Assembly: GCA_013289585.1 (NCBI GenBank)
Contig: JABCZR010000023.1
Coordinates: 1-64,000, forward strand
DNA from: Acidobacteriota bacterium
GTDB taxonomy: Bacteria; Acidobacteriota; Terriglobia; Acidiferrales; UBA7541
DNA: 64,000 bases
Reading direction: 5' to 3'
Part shown: one piece after another, positions 46,880-54,827 of the stretch
Numbering within the stretch: position 1 is the first letter of the stretch
Layout of the letters: the number at the start of each line of letters is the position of its first letter
Position numbers and translations under genes: made by a program
Notes under the pieces: model-generated
Database searches by the model: none
Told to the model about the DNA's origin: nothing
Seen by the model: only the letters and a program-made list of their open reading frames with translations

Positions 46880-47644
46880 ATGCTGCGTCATTCTTTCCGC
46901 GCGACTGCTTTGCTCATTCTGGCTCTGGCCGTGGTCGGGGCTGTTCCCACTCATGCCATCACCAAGGAGTTCAATCAATCCTATCCGCTTCAGCCCGGGG
47001 GTTCCTTTGAACTCCAGAACGTCAACGGGGCCGTTGAGGTGCAGGGATGGGACCGCAATGAGATCGAAATTCATGCCGTCAAAACCGCCAAGCAGAAAGA
47101 AACTGACCTCGAGCGCGTCACGATCGATGTAGACGCCAGGCCCGACGCGGTCTCCATTACCACGCGCTATCCTCAGAATGAAGGCGTCGAAGTGGCGGTG
47201 GAGTACACCATCCACGTCCCGCACGGCGCGCGCCTCGAGCATCTGGGCACCGTGAATGGCACATTGCGCATCGCCGGCGTTGAACTGGTGGAAGACGTCC
47301 ACACTGTGAACGGAAATATTGAAGTCTTCGATGCCGGCGGAAGCGTCCACGCGCACACTACCAACGGCAATGTGCGCCTGGAGCTCGCGCACATCCGCGA
47401 CAAGAATGGCTTCACCGCCGAAACAACCAATGGTTCTCTGGTGCTTGCCGTGCCTTCCGACACCCAGGCTGATCTCGAAGCTCGCTGCCTCAACGGCAAC
47501 TTCTATTCGGAACTCCCTGTCGCCATCGAGAGCTCGGAACGTCCCCGCGAGATTCACGGCAAATTGGGTCACGGCGGAGTTCCGATTCATTTGCGCACCA
47601 TCAACGGCGGGATTCGAATCGTGATTCTTCGGTCGACGGTTTAG
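46880..47644 (+). CDS. Exported DUF4097-like (toastrack) protein
   Basis: A 254-residue exported protein. A signal peptide (about 1-26, ending THAIT) is followed by a beta-rich region: GGSFELQNVNGAVEVQGWDRNEIEIHAVKTA, then GTLRIAGVELVEDVHTVNGNIEVFDAGGSVHAHTTNGNVRLELAHI and TTNGSLVLAVP, the repetitive strand-turn pattern with 'NG' or 'NGN' at each turn that marks the toastrack fold. It lies between the solenoid-TonB gene and the PDZ gene on the same strand and probably in the same transcript. It should act in the periplasm or at the outer face of the membrane. Confidence 0.87.
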   Translation: MLRHSFRATALLILALAVVGAVPTHAITKEFNQSYPLQPGGSFELQNVNGAVEVQGWDRNEIEIHAVKTAKQKETDLERVTIDVDARPDAVSITTRYPQNEGVEVAVEYTIHVPHGARLEHLGTVNGTLRIAGVELVEDVHTVNGNIEVFDAGGSVHAHTTNGNVRLELAHIRDKNGFTAETTNGSLVLAVPSDTQADLEARCLNGNFYSELPVAIESSERPREIHGKLGHGGVPIHLRTINGGIRIVILRSTV

Positions 47645-47683
47645 CGTTTGCTGCGTCTAAATCTGCAGGAGGGTGGGACGACA

Positions 47684-48697
47684 ATGTACAAGCGAAATTT
47701 GCTTTTCGCCGGCGGGGTTGCGGCGCTCAGCGTGGCGCTGATCGCGCTGCCCGGCACTTCAGCAAAAACACAGAGCCCCCAGGATGCCAGGATCGCGCAG
47801 CTGCAACAGGAAATTGAAATCTTGAAAATGGAGCGAAGCACTCCGCAAGCCATTGTGGTGCAGGAGGAAGGCCGCGAGCAACAGGAAGTGAGTCCGCTCA
47901 TTCAAAAAGACGATGTCACCATTTTCGTGGACGGTGATGGTTCCGGCTGGCTTGGTGTCGAGACGCGTGAAGTGACCGCCGACAAAGCTAGGGAACTCAA
48001 GCTCCCCGCCGAACGTGGCGTCGTCCTCGGAAAGATTGTTCCGGATAGCCCGGCAGCCAAGGCAGGCCTCAAGGAAAATGATGTTGTGACGGAGATCAAC
48101 GGCCAGCGTGTCGAAGGCGCTGCGCAATTCCGCCGCATGGTCCATGAAATCCCTGCGGGCCGAAGCATTCAGCTTACCGTCTGGCGGGATGGCCGCTCTC
48201 AGACTCTGAGCGCAACGCTGGGTAAGTCTGAGGAGCGGCGGCAGAGCCTGAAAATGATCGCGCCGTCAGCCGGTGCCTTTGCCTTCCGCATGCCCGACAT
48301 GCCGGAAATCCCCGATATCCCTTCGATGGAGTGGAACAACGGAATGCTCTCCGGCGGACAGCCTCGCCTCGGCATTGATGCCGAAGATCTCAGCGGCCAG
48401 CTCGGCGCATTTTTTGGCGCGCCCGAGGGCGAAGGAATTCTGGTCCGTGACGTAAACGCCGGCTCACCCGCTGAAAAGGCTGGACTGAAAGCCGGCGATG
48501 TCATCACTTCGCTTGATGGTGACCGCATCCGCTCGGTTAGCGAGCTTCGGGAAAGGCTCTCCTCCAAGCGCGATGACAAAGAGAAGACGGTAAAGCTCGG
48601 CGTCCTTCGCAACAAAAGCTCTCTCTCGCTCAATGTAGAACTGCCTCCGCCGCCGGCAAAGGTCAAGCACCCGATGACCCATCGCACCAATATCTGA
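47684..48697 (+). CDS. Protein with two PDZ domains, exported
   Basis: A 337-residue exported protein. After an N-terminal hydrophobic signal (about 5-22) and a short coiled coil (ARIAQLQQEIEILKM) come two PDZ domains: one with GWLGVETREVTADKAREL and GVVLGKIVPDSPAAKAGLKENDVVTEINGQRV, the other with PRLGIDAEDLSGQLGAFFG and GILVRDVNAGSPAEKAGLKAGDVITSLDGDRI. There is no protease domain, so it is a periplasmic adaptor and not a DegP-type enzyme. AGGAGGG lies about nine bases before the ATG at 47684. It is the last gene of the locus, ahead of a strong terminator. Confidence 0.9.
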   Translation: MYKRNLLFAGGVAALSVALIALPGTSAKTQSPQDARIAQLQQEIEILKMERSTPQAIVVQEEGREQQEVSPLIQKDDVTIFVDGDGSGWLGVETREVTADKARELKLPAERGVVLGKIVPDSPAAKAGLKENDVVTEINGQRVEGAAQFRRMVHEIPAGRSIQLTVWRDGRSQTLSATLGKSEERRQSLKMIAPSAGAFAFRMPDMPEIPDIPSMEWNNGMLSGGQPRLGIDAEDLSGQLGAFFGAPEGEGILVRDVNAGSPAEKAGLKAGDVITSLDGDRIRSVSELRERLSSKRDDKEKTVKLGVLRNKSSLSLNVELPPPPAKVKHPMTHRTNI

Positions 48698-48712
48698 CAT
48701 CACCCGATCCGC

Positions 48713-48745
48713 AAAGGCCCCCGGCTAGGTCTGGGGGCCTTTTTT
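48713..48745 (+). terminator. Rho-independent terminator after the envelope locus
   Basis: AGGCCCCC (48715-48722) pairs with GGGGGCCT (48733-48740), followed by a six-base T-run. It closes the sigma/anti-sigma/DUF4097/PDZ transcript. Confidence 0.92.
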
Positions 48746-49208
48746 ATTCTTCGTCGGACGGCAGCGAGGAAAGTGTACCGTCGAACGCCGCGTAATGCCG
48801 ATGGTGCTCTTCCGGCTCGTTCACCGCAGTCCCATCGCGTTCCACCCACGCGTGCGCTTCAAACTTCTCATTCTGTTTTCGAATCCCGATGCGCAACTCA
48901 GAAGTAATCCCCTCACGCCCAAGCAGCCACCAAAGTGCCAGCGACTTCGCCAGACAAGACGGATGAACCAATCCGTGGCGATCCGCGGCGTTGACCATGT
49001 GCGCGACCAGCGCCGCGCGCCCGCTCGCCGCAGTGTTGTCTTGCTTGGAGTTTGCATTCGAAAGGAAGCGTTCCAGCGCCGCACGCGTCACGCGGAATCC
49101 ACGCCAGCGCAAGCTCAGGGAAACAACGGGCAGCAGCACGATCGCGCGCAGAAACAGGCTCTGCGCCGGGCGCTCCAGCGCGCTAAATCGCCGGAGCCGT
49201 TCCCACAT
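48744..49208 (-). CDS. Lasso-peptide-type B2 protein (transglutaminase-like peptidase)
   Basis: A 154-residue protein matching the C-terminal domain of McjB, the leader peptidase of lasso peptide biosynthesis. The catalytic triad pattern is clear: Cys in HPSCLAKSLALWWLLGREG, His in FEAHAWVERDG and a later Asp or Glu in AAFDGTLS. The fold is related to transglutaminases. It follows the PqqD-like B1 gene with a 26-base overlap, so the two are coupled. No asparagine synthetase-like cyclase or precursor gene is nearby. It might act on an unlinked ribosomal peptide, or on another substrate. Confidence 0.88.
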   Translation of the reverse strand: MWERLRRFSALERPAQSLFLRAIVLLPVVSLSLRWRGFRVTRAALERFLSNANSKQDNTAASGRAALVAHMVNAADRHGLVHPSCLAKSLALWWLLGREGITSELRIGIRKQNEKFEAHAWVERDGTAVNEPEEHHRHYAAFDGTLSSLPSDEE

Positions 49209-49488
49209 CAGCGGGCAGAACTTGCAACAGGCCGTTGTCCACGAGCCGGCTCAGCAGTTCCGTAAAGTTGGCGTGCAGCAATTCCGGTTCGACATCAAAT
49301 TCCGCGAGCAGTTCCTGGTACGCCGCATCAATGCTTGGCAAACCGGTGACGAGTTCCCACATCCGTGTGCCGGTCTCATCCAGCCCAAAATAGCGTTCCG
49401 TCTCGAGATTCAGCAGTACCGACTCGCGATCCAACACTCGGACCAGCACGTGCGCCGGCGCAGCAGCACGGTCAGCAAACGACACCAT
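49183..49488 (-). CDS. PqqD-family peptide chaperone (lasso B1-like)
   Basis: A 101-residue PqqD-like protein, the RiPP recognition element that holds leader peptides for modifying enzymes. The pattern is VLVRVLDRESVLLNLETERYFGLDETGTRMWELV, then SIDAAYQELLAEFDVEPELLHANFTELLSRLVDNGLLQ. ATG at 49488 is used because AAGGAG lies eight bases before it; an ATG two codons earlier would leave only two bases. It overlaps the B2 gene by 26 bases and is divergent from the ABC transporter. Confidence 0.9.
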   Translation of the reverse strand: MVSFADRAAAPAHVLVRVLDRESVLLNLETERYFGLDETGTRMWELVTGLPSIDAAYQELLAEFDVEPELLHANFTELLSRLVDNGLLQVLPADVGTAPAI

Positions 49489-49511
49489 CAGCATAGCTCC
49501 TTGGGGGCATG

Positions 49512-49529
49512 CGCGGTTTTCTGACCGCG
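49512..49529 (-). promoter_or_regulatory. Hairpin in the leader of the B1 gene
   Basis: CGCGGT (49512-49517) pairs with ACCGCG (49524-49529) over a six-base loop, about 24 bases upstream of the B1 start. It could be an operator or an mRNA structure; no T-run follows. Confidence 0.4.
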
Positions 49530-49642
49530 GCGGCTGGAGGGATACCCCTTGCCGCACTATTCTACCGAGGAATCCGCGGTTGCGCCATGCGTGAAGGCGC
49601 CGCGCTCTTTTCTTCCCCTCGTGCATCCAAATGTCGCGCCGA

Positions 49643-49671
49643 TTGTCTTCGGGCCGAAGACACGCTATAAG
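49643..49671 (+). promoter_or_regulatory. Promoter of the ABC exporter genes (possible leaderless transcript)
   Basis: TTGTCT (49643-49648), 17 bases, TATAAG (49666-49671). A start seven or eight bases after the -10 box falls on or next to the GTG at 49679, so the mRNA would have almost no leader, which explains the absence of any ribosome binding site. Confidence 0.6.
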
Positions 49672-49678
49672 TTTTCTG

Positions 49679-50497
49679 GTGCCCGAAGCCGCCATCACCA
49701 TCGAATCTCTGGAAAAGTTGTTCCCTGCGGCACGCAGCGGTTGGCGCGCTTTCATCCAGCCTTTCGAAAAGCCTACCGTCGTCGCACTCGCCGGTCTTTC
49801 GTTCGAAGTCCGCGAAGGAGAATCTGTAGCGATTCTCGGCGCCAATGGCGCGGGCAAATCCACTCTCCTGCGAATTCTTGCCACGCTTCTCGTTCCCAGC
49901 GGCGGCCGCGCGCGCGTCGCCGGAAACGACACCGTCCTTCAATCGCGCGAAGTCCGCCGCCGGCTCGGCTATCACGCCGGCACCGACCATGGCTTTTACC
50001 CGCGCCTCACCGGCCGTCAAAACCTGCACTTTTTTGGCAGCTTGAATCAACTTTCGAGCGCCATGGCCTCACAAAAAATCTCGCTCCTCGCCGAACAATT
50101 TCAAATTCGCGAAGCCCTCGACCGTCAGGTACGCACACTCTCCTCCGGCACTGTGCAGCGCCTCAGCCTTGTCCGCGCTTTGCTTCATCAGCCCAGCGTT
50201 CTGCTACTTGACGAACCCACCCGTAGCCTCGACGCCATCGGCGCCGCGGAATTCCGCCGTTTCCTGAAAACCGATGTCCTGCAACGCGGCCGAACTTCCC
50301 TGCTCTTCGCTTCACACACACTTCCCGAAGTCGAATTACTCGCCGACCGCGTGGCTGTCATCGATGCCGGCCTCCTTCTCGCTTGCGATACTCCGTCCGC
50401 ACTCAAACGCACCGCCGGTGTTTCTTCTCTCGAAGAAGTTTTTCTTCGCCTCACGGGACGCAGCCCCCACGCCGCGGAAGGGAGCGACACCGAATGA
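49679..50497 (+). CDS. ABC transporter ATP-binding protein
   Basis: A 272-residue ABC ATPase. Walker A GANGAGKS, Q-loop region HAGTDHGFYPRLT, signature LSSGTVQRLSLVRALL, Walker B VLLLDEPTRSLD and the His switch in FASHTLPEVE are all present. The motif set and a C-terminal extension ending in SLEEVFLRLTG fit drug- or lipid-export ATPases (DrrA/ABC-2 group). GTG at 49679 is chosen because the promoter lies directly before it; an ATG at 49631 is upstream of the -35 box. Its stop overlaps the permease start by four bases. Confidence 0.93.
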   Translation: MPEAAITIESLEKLFPAARSGWRAFIQPFEKPTVVALAGLSFEVREGESVAILGANGAGKSTLLRILATLLVPSGGRARVAGNDTVLQSREVRRRLGYHAGTDHGFYPRLTGRQNLHFFGSLNQLSSAMASQKISLLAEQFQIREALDRQVRTLSSGTVQRLSLVRALLHQPSVLLLDEPTRSLDAIGAAEFRRFLKTDVLQRGRTSLLFASHTLPEVELLADRVAVIDAGLLLACDTPSALKRTAGVSSLEEVFLRLTGRSPHAAEGSDTE

Positions 50498-51309
50498 CGC
50501 GCATCCTTCGCGAATTGTGGCTTTTTTTTTGGCGCGACCTCTCCATCGCGCGCACTTACCGCACGGTCTTTGTCCTTGAGGCCATCGAGGCGCTTTTCGG
50601 CGCCGCCATGTTTTATTATGTCGCGCGCTTTGTGGACACTCCCCAGCTCCAGCGCGCCCTTCCGCAGGGTGGCGGTTATTTCGCTTTTTCGCTTGTCGGC
50701 TATGTCTTCCTGGATTATCTCAACGCCGCGCTGGACACTTTCGACCGCAGCCTGGAAGAAGCGCGCGATTCCGGCACTCTCGAACACCTTCTGGTAACCC
50801 AGGCCTCGCTTCCCGTTTTCGTTGCCGGCTCGGCCGTCTACCCCTTTGTCGCCACCACTCTGCGCATTGTGGTCTACCTTGCCTGGAGCGTCGCGCTTTT
50901 CGGATTTCCGTTGCGTGCCGCGAACTGGCTTTCAGTGGTCGTCGTCCTGCTGGCGACCTTGCTGGCATTTTCTGGCCTCGGGATCTTTTCCTCGAGTTAC
51001 CTCCTCCTCTTCAAACGCGGCAATCCCGCCAAGTGGTTTTTTCTGGGAGTTTCCAGCGTTGTCGGTGGCATGCTTTTCCCCGTCAACATCCTCCCGGACT
51101 GGCTGCAAGTCGTGGCACGTTTAAACCCGGTGACCTATGCGCTGGAGGCTATGCGCGCCGCTCTTCTGGGAGGCGCGACCGTAGTCGAGTTGTGGCGTCC
51201 TCTGGCCGTCCTTCTTTTTTCCGCGGCCCTGCTTTTGCCGTGCTCCATGTTCGCGTTCGCCTGGGCGCTTCGCCGTACAAAAATCACCGGCACTCTCACC
51301 CACCGTTAA
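50494..51309 (+). CDS. ABC-2 type transporter permease
   Basis: A 271-residue permease with six hydrophobic segments. It begins MTRILRELWLFFWRDLSIARTYR, a cytoplasmic interface helix, and has the ABC-2 pattern in the last third: GVSSVVGGMLFPVNILPDWLQVVARLNPVTYALEAMRAALLGG. It pairs with the ATPase just before it (ATGA overlap) to form an exporter, probably as a dimer of both. It could export the product of the neighbouring B1/B2 pair, or a lipid or drug. The cargo cannot be told. Confidence 0.93.
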   Translation: MTRILRELWLFFWRDLSIARTYRTVFVLEAIEALFGAAMFYYVARFVDTPQLQRALPQGGGYFAFSLVGYVFLDYLNAALDTFDRSLEEARDSGTLEHLLVTQASLPVFVAGSAVYPFVATTLRIVVYLAWSVALFGFPLRAANWLSVVVVLLATLLAFSGLGIFSSSYLLLFKRGNPAKWFFLGVSSVVGGMLFPVNILPDWLQVVARLNPVTYALEAMRAALLGGATVVELWRPLAVLLFSAALLLPCSMFAFAWALRRTKITGTLTHR

Positions 51310-51312
51310 TAG

Positions 51313-51345
51313 AAAAAGGCCGGCTTCGCCACGCGAAACCGGCCT
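51313..51345. terminator. Terminator between the exporter and the TPR gene
   Basis: AGGCCGG (51317-51323) pairs with CCGGCCT (51339-51345), with an inner TTCGC/GCGAA stem. Read on the minus strand it ends in a T-run, so it mainly serves the TPR gene; it may also stop the exporter transcript. Confidence 0.8.
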
Positions 51346-51370
51346 CGGAATATCCTGCAGCAAAAATATT

Positions 51371-52516
51371 TTAAGACTTCTTTTTCTTCATGTTGACTTT
51401 GGTATCGATGCCCGGCGCCATCAACTGCAGCTGCTCCAGCCCTTGCTTCGCCTGTTGGCCCCACGTTCCATTGGGATCGAGCTCCACCGCTTTCTGGTAA
51501 GCCTCAATCGTCCCCGGTGCGAACTGCACCTCTTCCCGATCCCCTACTTTTTTCGTGGTCATCTTGTACACCAGCGAGGCGCCAAGCAGATACCAGGTCT
51601 GAGCGTTTTTTGGATCCAGCTCCGCGGACTTCTGCAGCGGCTCGACCGCGTCGCCCAAACGATTCGCGTTGTACAAACTTATTCCGAAGTTGCGCCACGC
51701 CGTCGCCGCATTCGCCGGATCCAGTTCCGCGCTCTTGGTGTACGCAGCCTTGGCTTCATCGATTTTTCCCATGCGCGCCAGGACATTGCCCATGTTGTTG
51801 TAGTAGCCTGGCACGTCGGGCTTCAGCGCAATGGCCTGCTTATAGGCATCCGCTGCTTCCTCGTTTCGTCCTCCGGAGTCGTAGGCTTCTCCGAGCTTGA
51901 CCCAAACCAGCGCCGCGTTAGGATCCTTTTCGCCAAGGGCCTTCTGGGCTTCCTTGAATTCGGCTACCGCCTGGTCCGAAAGGCCCGCCAGTTTTTGCTT
52001 GAGCGGGTCGCGCTGATCGGGCGTAGCCTTTAGCAGTTCTGCCCTGACCTGTTTTTCCTGAACAACCAGCGCGTCTCCCGCGGCGACGTGCGCTTTCAGT
52101 CCTTCCAGGTTCTTCTTGGCCTCTTCATTCTTCTTCGCTGCCTCCTGATACTCCGCTCCCTGCTTGGCGGCGATATCCTTGAAATTGAGATCAACCCTTG
52201 CTTCAACACCGCCCTGCACCCGGCAATTGGACTCATACGGCGGATTCGGCGCCGGGAGCATCACGCGAACGACGTAGATGCCCGTGCGCAGATTCCGGAA
52301 CATGTAGTTCCCATCTTTGTCCGTTTTCGTATCCACCTTGACGCCCTGTTCATTGACGGACTGAACGGGCAGGTCCGCCCACGGCTTGCCGGCGATATCC
52401 ATGATCTGGCCGCGAATTACGCCGTCATTTTGCGCCGCGGCGCGTGGCGTCAGAATGCTTGCCAGCGCTGCCAGCAGAATCGCGGCGAGCGCCCACGACT
52501 TATTTAAACTCTTCAT
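51371..52516 (-). CDS. Exported TPR protein with N-terminal carboxypeptidase-regulatory-like domain
   Basis: A 381-residue exported protein. A signal peptide (about 1-29, ending RAAAQ) precedes a small beta-sandwich (GVIRGQIMDIAGKPWADLPVQSVNEQG, then DGNYMFRNLRTGIYVVRVMLP) and a helical region with Lys/Glu-rich helices. The last 200 residues are TPR repeats (AALVWVKLGEAYDSGGRNEEAADAYKQAIALKP, GYYNNMGNVLARMGKIDEAKAAYTKSAELDP, TAWRNFGISLYNANRLGDAVEPLQKSAELDP, then a looser fourth). It ends in a Lys-rich tail. AAGGAG lies eight bases before the ATG at 52516. It should scaffold proteins in the periplasm; partner unknown. Confidence 0.9.
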   Translation of the reverse strand: MKSLNKSWALAAILLAALASILTPRAAAQNDGVIRGQIMDIAGKPWADLPVQSVNEQGVKVDTKTDKDGNYMFRNLRTGIYVVRVMLPAPNPPYESNCRVQGGVEARVDLNFKDIAAKQGAEYQEAAKKNEEAKKNLEGLKAHVAAGDALVVQEKQVRAELLKATPDQRDPLKQKLAGLSDQAVAEFKEAQKALGEKDPNAALVWVKLGEAYDSGGRNEEAADAYKQAIALKPDVPGYYNNMGNVLARMGKIDEAKAAYTKSAELDPANAATAWRNFGISLYNANRLGDAVEPLQKSAELDPKNAQTWYLLGASLVYKMTTKKVGDREEVQFAPGTIEAYQKAVELDPNGTWGQQAKQGLEQLQLMAPGIDTKVNMKKKKS

Positions 52517-52622
52517 GCTCCATTCTCCTTTTTCACCGGGGAAACCCCACCCGGGATGGCCGGGCAATGTGCGCCCCATTATCTCTCATCCGTGCCAGAT
52601 TCCAAGCCTGCCCGCCGCAGGC

Positions 52623-53339
52623 TTAGCGCGTTGCGGAAACCGCTCGCCGGTAAGGTATGGGATCCGGCACGCCCGCCTCCGCGAAAGCGCGCAGCCGCAG
52701 CAGGCAGCTATCGCACGCACCGCAGGCAGCATCCTCGTTCTGGTAGCACGACCAGGTCAAATGGAAAGGAGCGCCCAGCTCAATGCCCCGCCGGATGATC
52801 TCGCTTTTCTTCAGGGTAATCACCGGAGTCACGATTTCGATCCGCGTCTCCGGTCGGGTCCCCACTCGGATCAATTCCTGAAACACCCGATAGTATTCAG
52901 GCCGGCAATCCGGGTAGCCCGAACTATCCTCCGCCACTGCCCCGATGTAAATCGCCCCTGCGCCAATTGCCTCCGCCCAGCTCACTGCCACGGAAAGAAA
53001 ATGAGCGTTGCGGAATGGTACGTAAGTCACGGGAATCGCGCTGCCTTGTGGCCCCGGCGCTCCGAGTTCATTTTCGGGAACGGAAATGCTCTGGTCGGTA
53101 AGCGCGGACCCGCCAATCGCCCGAAAATGATCGAGCTGCACAACGAGCCTCTCGCGCACACCATAGAAATCAGCAATCGCTCCAAACGCCCGCCGCTCAC
53201 GCTCCTGCGTCCGCTGCCCATACCCGGCGTGGAGCAGCGCGATGTTTTCCGCGCCATGCGTTTCCCGGGCAATCGCCGTACTCACGCACGAGTCCATCCC
53301 CCCGCTCAACAACACCACTGTTTTGCCAGAATCAGCCAT
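52623..53339 (-). CDS. queC: 7-cyano-7-deazaguanine synthase QueC
   Basis: QueC makes preQ0 from 7-carboxy-7-deazaguanine with ammonia and ATP, a step of queuosine synthesis. The PP-loop LLSGGMDSC begins the 238 residues; [32 protein letters not shown] and [14 protein letters not shown] follow; the zinc site is four cysteines in [15 protein letters not shown] near the C-terminus. The ATG at 53339 follows a pyrimidine-rich spacer of 130 bases after queE. Part of the queD-queE-queC run on the minus strand. Confidence 0.96.
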   Translation of the reverse strand: MADSGKTVVLLSGGMDSCVSTAIARETHGAENIALLHAGYGQRTQERERRAFGAIADFYGVRERLVVQLDHFRAIGGSALTDQSISVPENELGAPGPQGSAIPVTYVPFRNAHFLSVAVSWAEAIGAGAIYIGAVAEDSSGYPDCRPEYYRVFQELIRVGTRPETRIEIVTPVITLKKSEIIRRGIELGAPFHLTWSCYQNEDAACGACDSCLLRLRAFAEAGVPDPIPYRRAVSATR

Positions 53340-53469
53340 TCAATCCTTCAGGAACCCGCACTTTCTAATTTCGCTCGTCTCTTATGCGAATCCGTTTATC
53401 GTGCTCCACCCACGAAACGTATCGGGGCTATCTTTATTTCATTACTTCATTATTTCTTTACTTCTTTTC

Positions 53470-54165
53470 TTAGACCCCCTTTGTCGCTGGCTCCCAGATA
53501 AACTTGTGCAATTGCAGCCCCAGCCGCACCGGCAGCCTGTCCGCCAGAATCCATTCCACCAGCTTGCGCGGCTCCAGCCCTGCCCACTTCCCGGCTGGAT
53601 CTTCAAACACCGGGGAAAACAAAATCTGTTTCACGCGCCCAGCCAAACCGTGTTGCAGCGTAAACTCCCGCGCAAAGTCATAGTCGCGCCGCGTCGAGAG
53701 CACGAATTTCACTTCATCCTTCTCGCTCAGCGCTTCCAGGTTGCGCATTTCGAATGTGTCCGGTTCGCCCGAGTCCGGGCACTTCACGTCAACGATCTTG
53801 ATTACCTCACGCGGAAGCTCCCCGATGAAACGCTCGCCGCTGGTTTCGATCATCACCGTATAACCGCTGGCAATCAGTCTCTCCGCGAGTGGATAAATTT
53901 CTTCCTGCAGCAGCGGCTCGCCGCCTGTCAATTCCACCAGCGGAACCGGCGCTTGCGAACCCTGCATTTTCTCGCTGCGCCCCGCCAGCTCATCCACCCG
54001 CGTCCATACCTCTTCGACACTCATTTTCTTTCCACCGTGGAATGCGTACGCCGTATCGCACCACGTGCAGCGCAGGTTGCAGCCCGTCAGCCGCACAAAA
54101 ATGCACGGCAGTCCCGCCCGCGTCCCTTCTCCCTGAATCGATTTGAATATTTCGGTGATAACCAT
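53470..54165 (-). CDS. queE: 7-carboxy-7-deazaguanine synthase QueE
   Basis: QueE is a radical-SAM enzyme that contracts the ring of 6-carboxytetrahydropterin to 7-carboxy-7-deazaguanine. The start VITEIFKSIQGEGTRAGLPCIFVRLTGCNLRCTWCDT contains the CxxxCxxC cluster (Cys29, Cys33, Cys36) that binds the 4Fe-4S cluster, followed by ELTGGEPLLQ, which binds SAM. The middle and C-terminus are regular. Length of 231 residues is normal. It lies between queC and a small membrane gene that comes before queD. Confidence 0.96.
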   Translation of the reverse strand: MVITEIFKSIQGEGTRAGLPCIFVRLTGCNLRCTWCDTAYAFHGGKKMSVEEVWTRVDELAGRSEKMQGSQAPVPLVELTGGEPLLQEEIYPLAERLIASGYTVMIETSGERFIGELPREVIKIVDVKCPDSGEPDTFEMRNLEALSEKDEVKFVLSTRRDYDFAREFTLQHGLAGRVKQILFSPVFEDPAGKWAGLEPRKLVEWILADRLPVRLGLQLHKFIWEPATKGV

Positions 54166-54181
54166 GGCCTGCCACTATCCG

Positions 54182-54370
54182 CTAGGAACGGTGGGTCTCC
54201 GTTTTGCGCGCATTCCGCCGCGACAACCAATAGATTGCGCCAAAAAAAAGCGCCATCGCAATGATCAGGCGCGGATACCCCGGCGCAAATCCCATGTATC
54301 TCAGGACAATCACGTATCCCGCCGCCACCAGCAGCGCCGGAATCATAATGATGAAGAAAGTTCGGTTCAT
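54182..54370 (-). CDS. Small membrane protein inside the que operon
   Basis: A 62-residue protein with two hydrophobic segments (about 4-22 and 32-50) and a basic C-terminal tail. It lies 16 bases before queE and 24 after queD on the same strand, so it is very probably translated with them. No link to queuosine chemistry is known; it may be an unrelated helper. Confidence 0.6.
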   Translation of the reverse strand: MNRTFFIIMIPALLVAAGYVIVLRYMGFAPGYPRLIIAMALFFGAIYWLSRRNARKTETHRS

Positions 54371-54394
54371 CGGTTCACCCGCGTCTCAAATGTC

Positions 54395-54775
54395 TTAGGC
54401 TCCGGGCCGGTACTGCGCTCTGCTCGTGTCCGTTTCCCACAAAATCACGTCCGTAACCTTCGCGCCGGGCGGCAAACTATTTAATTGCCGCGTAACCTCA
54501 TCGTAAAAATATTTCGCCACGTTTTCCGCAGAAGGATTCACGGTCTTGAACGGCTCCAGGTCGTTCATGAACTGGTGGTCAAGCCTGCCCATGATCTCTC
54601 GAATCACCTGCTTTAGCTGCGTGAAATCAACAAGCAACCCGATCCCATCCAGTTGCGGTCCCTCCAGCGTCACGCGCACGCGATAGTTGTGGCCATGCAC
54701 GTTCTCACACTTCCCTTTGTAACCGCGCAGGGCATGTCCCGCCGAAAAGGTCTCTTCCACGCTGACTTGAAACAT
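54395..54775 (-). CDS. queD: 6-carboxytetrahydropterin synthase QueD
   Basis: QueD converts dihydroneopterin triphosphate to 6-carboxytetrahydropterin. The 126 residues show the zinc and catalytic residues of the family: His14 in SAGHALRGYKGKCENVHGHNY, Cys23, His27 and His29, then LVDFTQLKQVIREIMGRLDHQFMND with a second His, and TVNPSAENVAKYFYDEV. It is the first of the que genes here; the upstream neighbour DinG ends 52 bases before, with no preQ1 riboswitch seen. Confidence 0.96.
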   Translation of the reverse strand: MFQVSVEETFSAGHALRGYKGKCENVHGHNYRVRVTLEGPQLDGIGLLVDFTQLKQVIREIMGRLDHQFMNDLEPFKTVNPSAENVAKYFYDEVTRQLNSLPPGAKVTDVILWETDTSRAQYRPGA

Positions 54776-54827
54776 ATCTCTCCAGAATTGATTCGCCAGC
54801 TCACAGCGATTTCCTATAGATCACGGC

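Noticed and set aside
49495-49678. Lasso peptide precursor between the B1 gene and the exporter
   Set aside because: Short frames here either stop after eight codons or read straight into the B1 gene, and none has a Gly-start core with an acidic residue at position 7-9.
54776-54827. preQ1 riboswitch ahead of queD
   Set aside because: The gap is 52 bases and has no preQ1 core or paired stems of the known classes.
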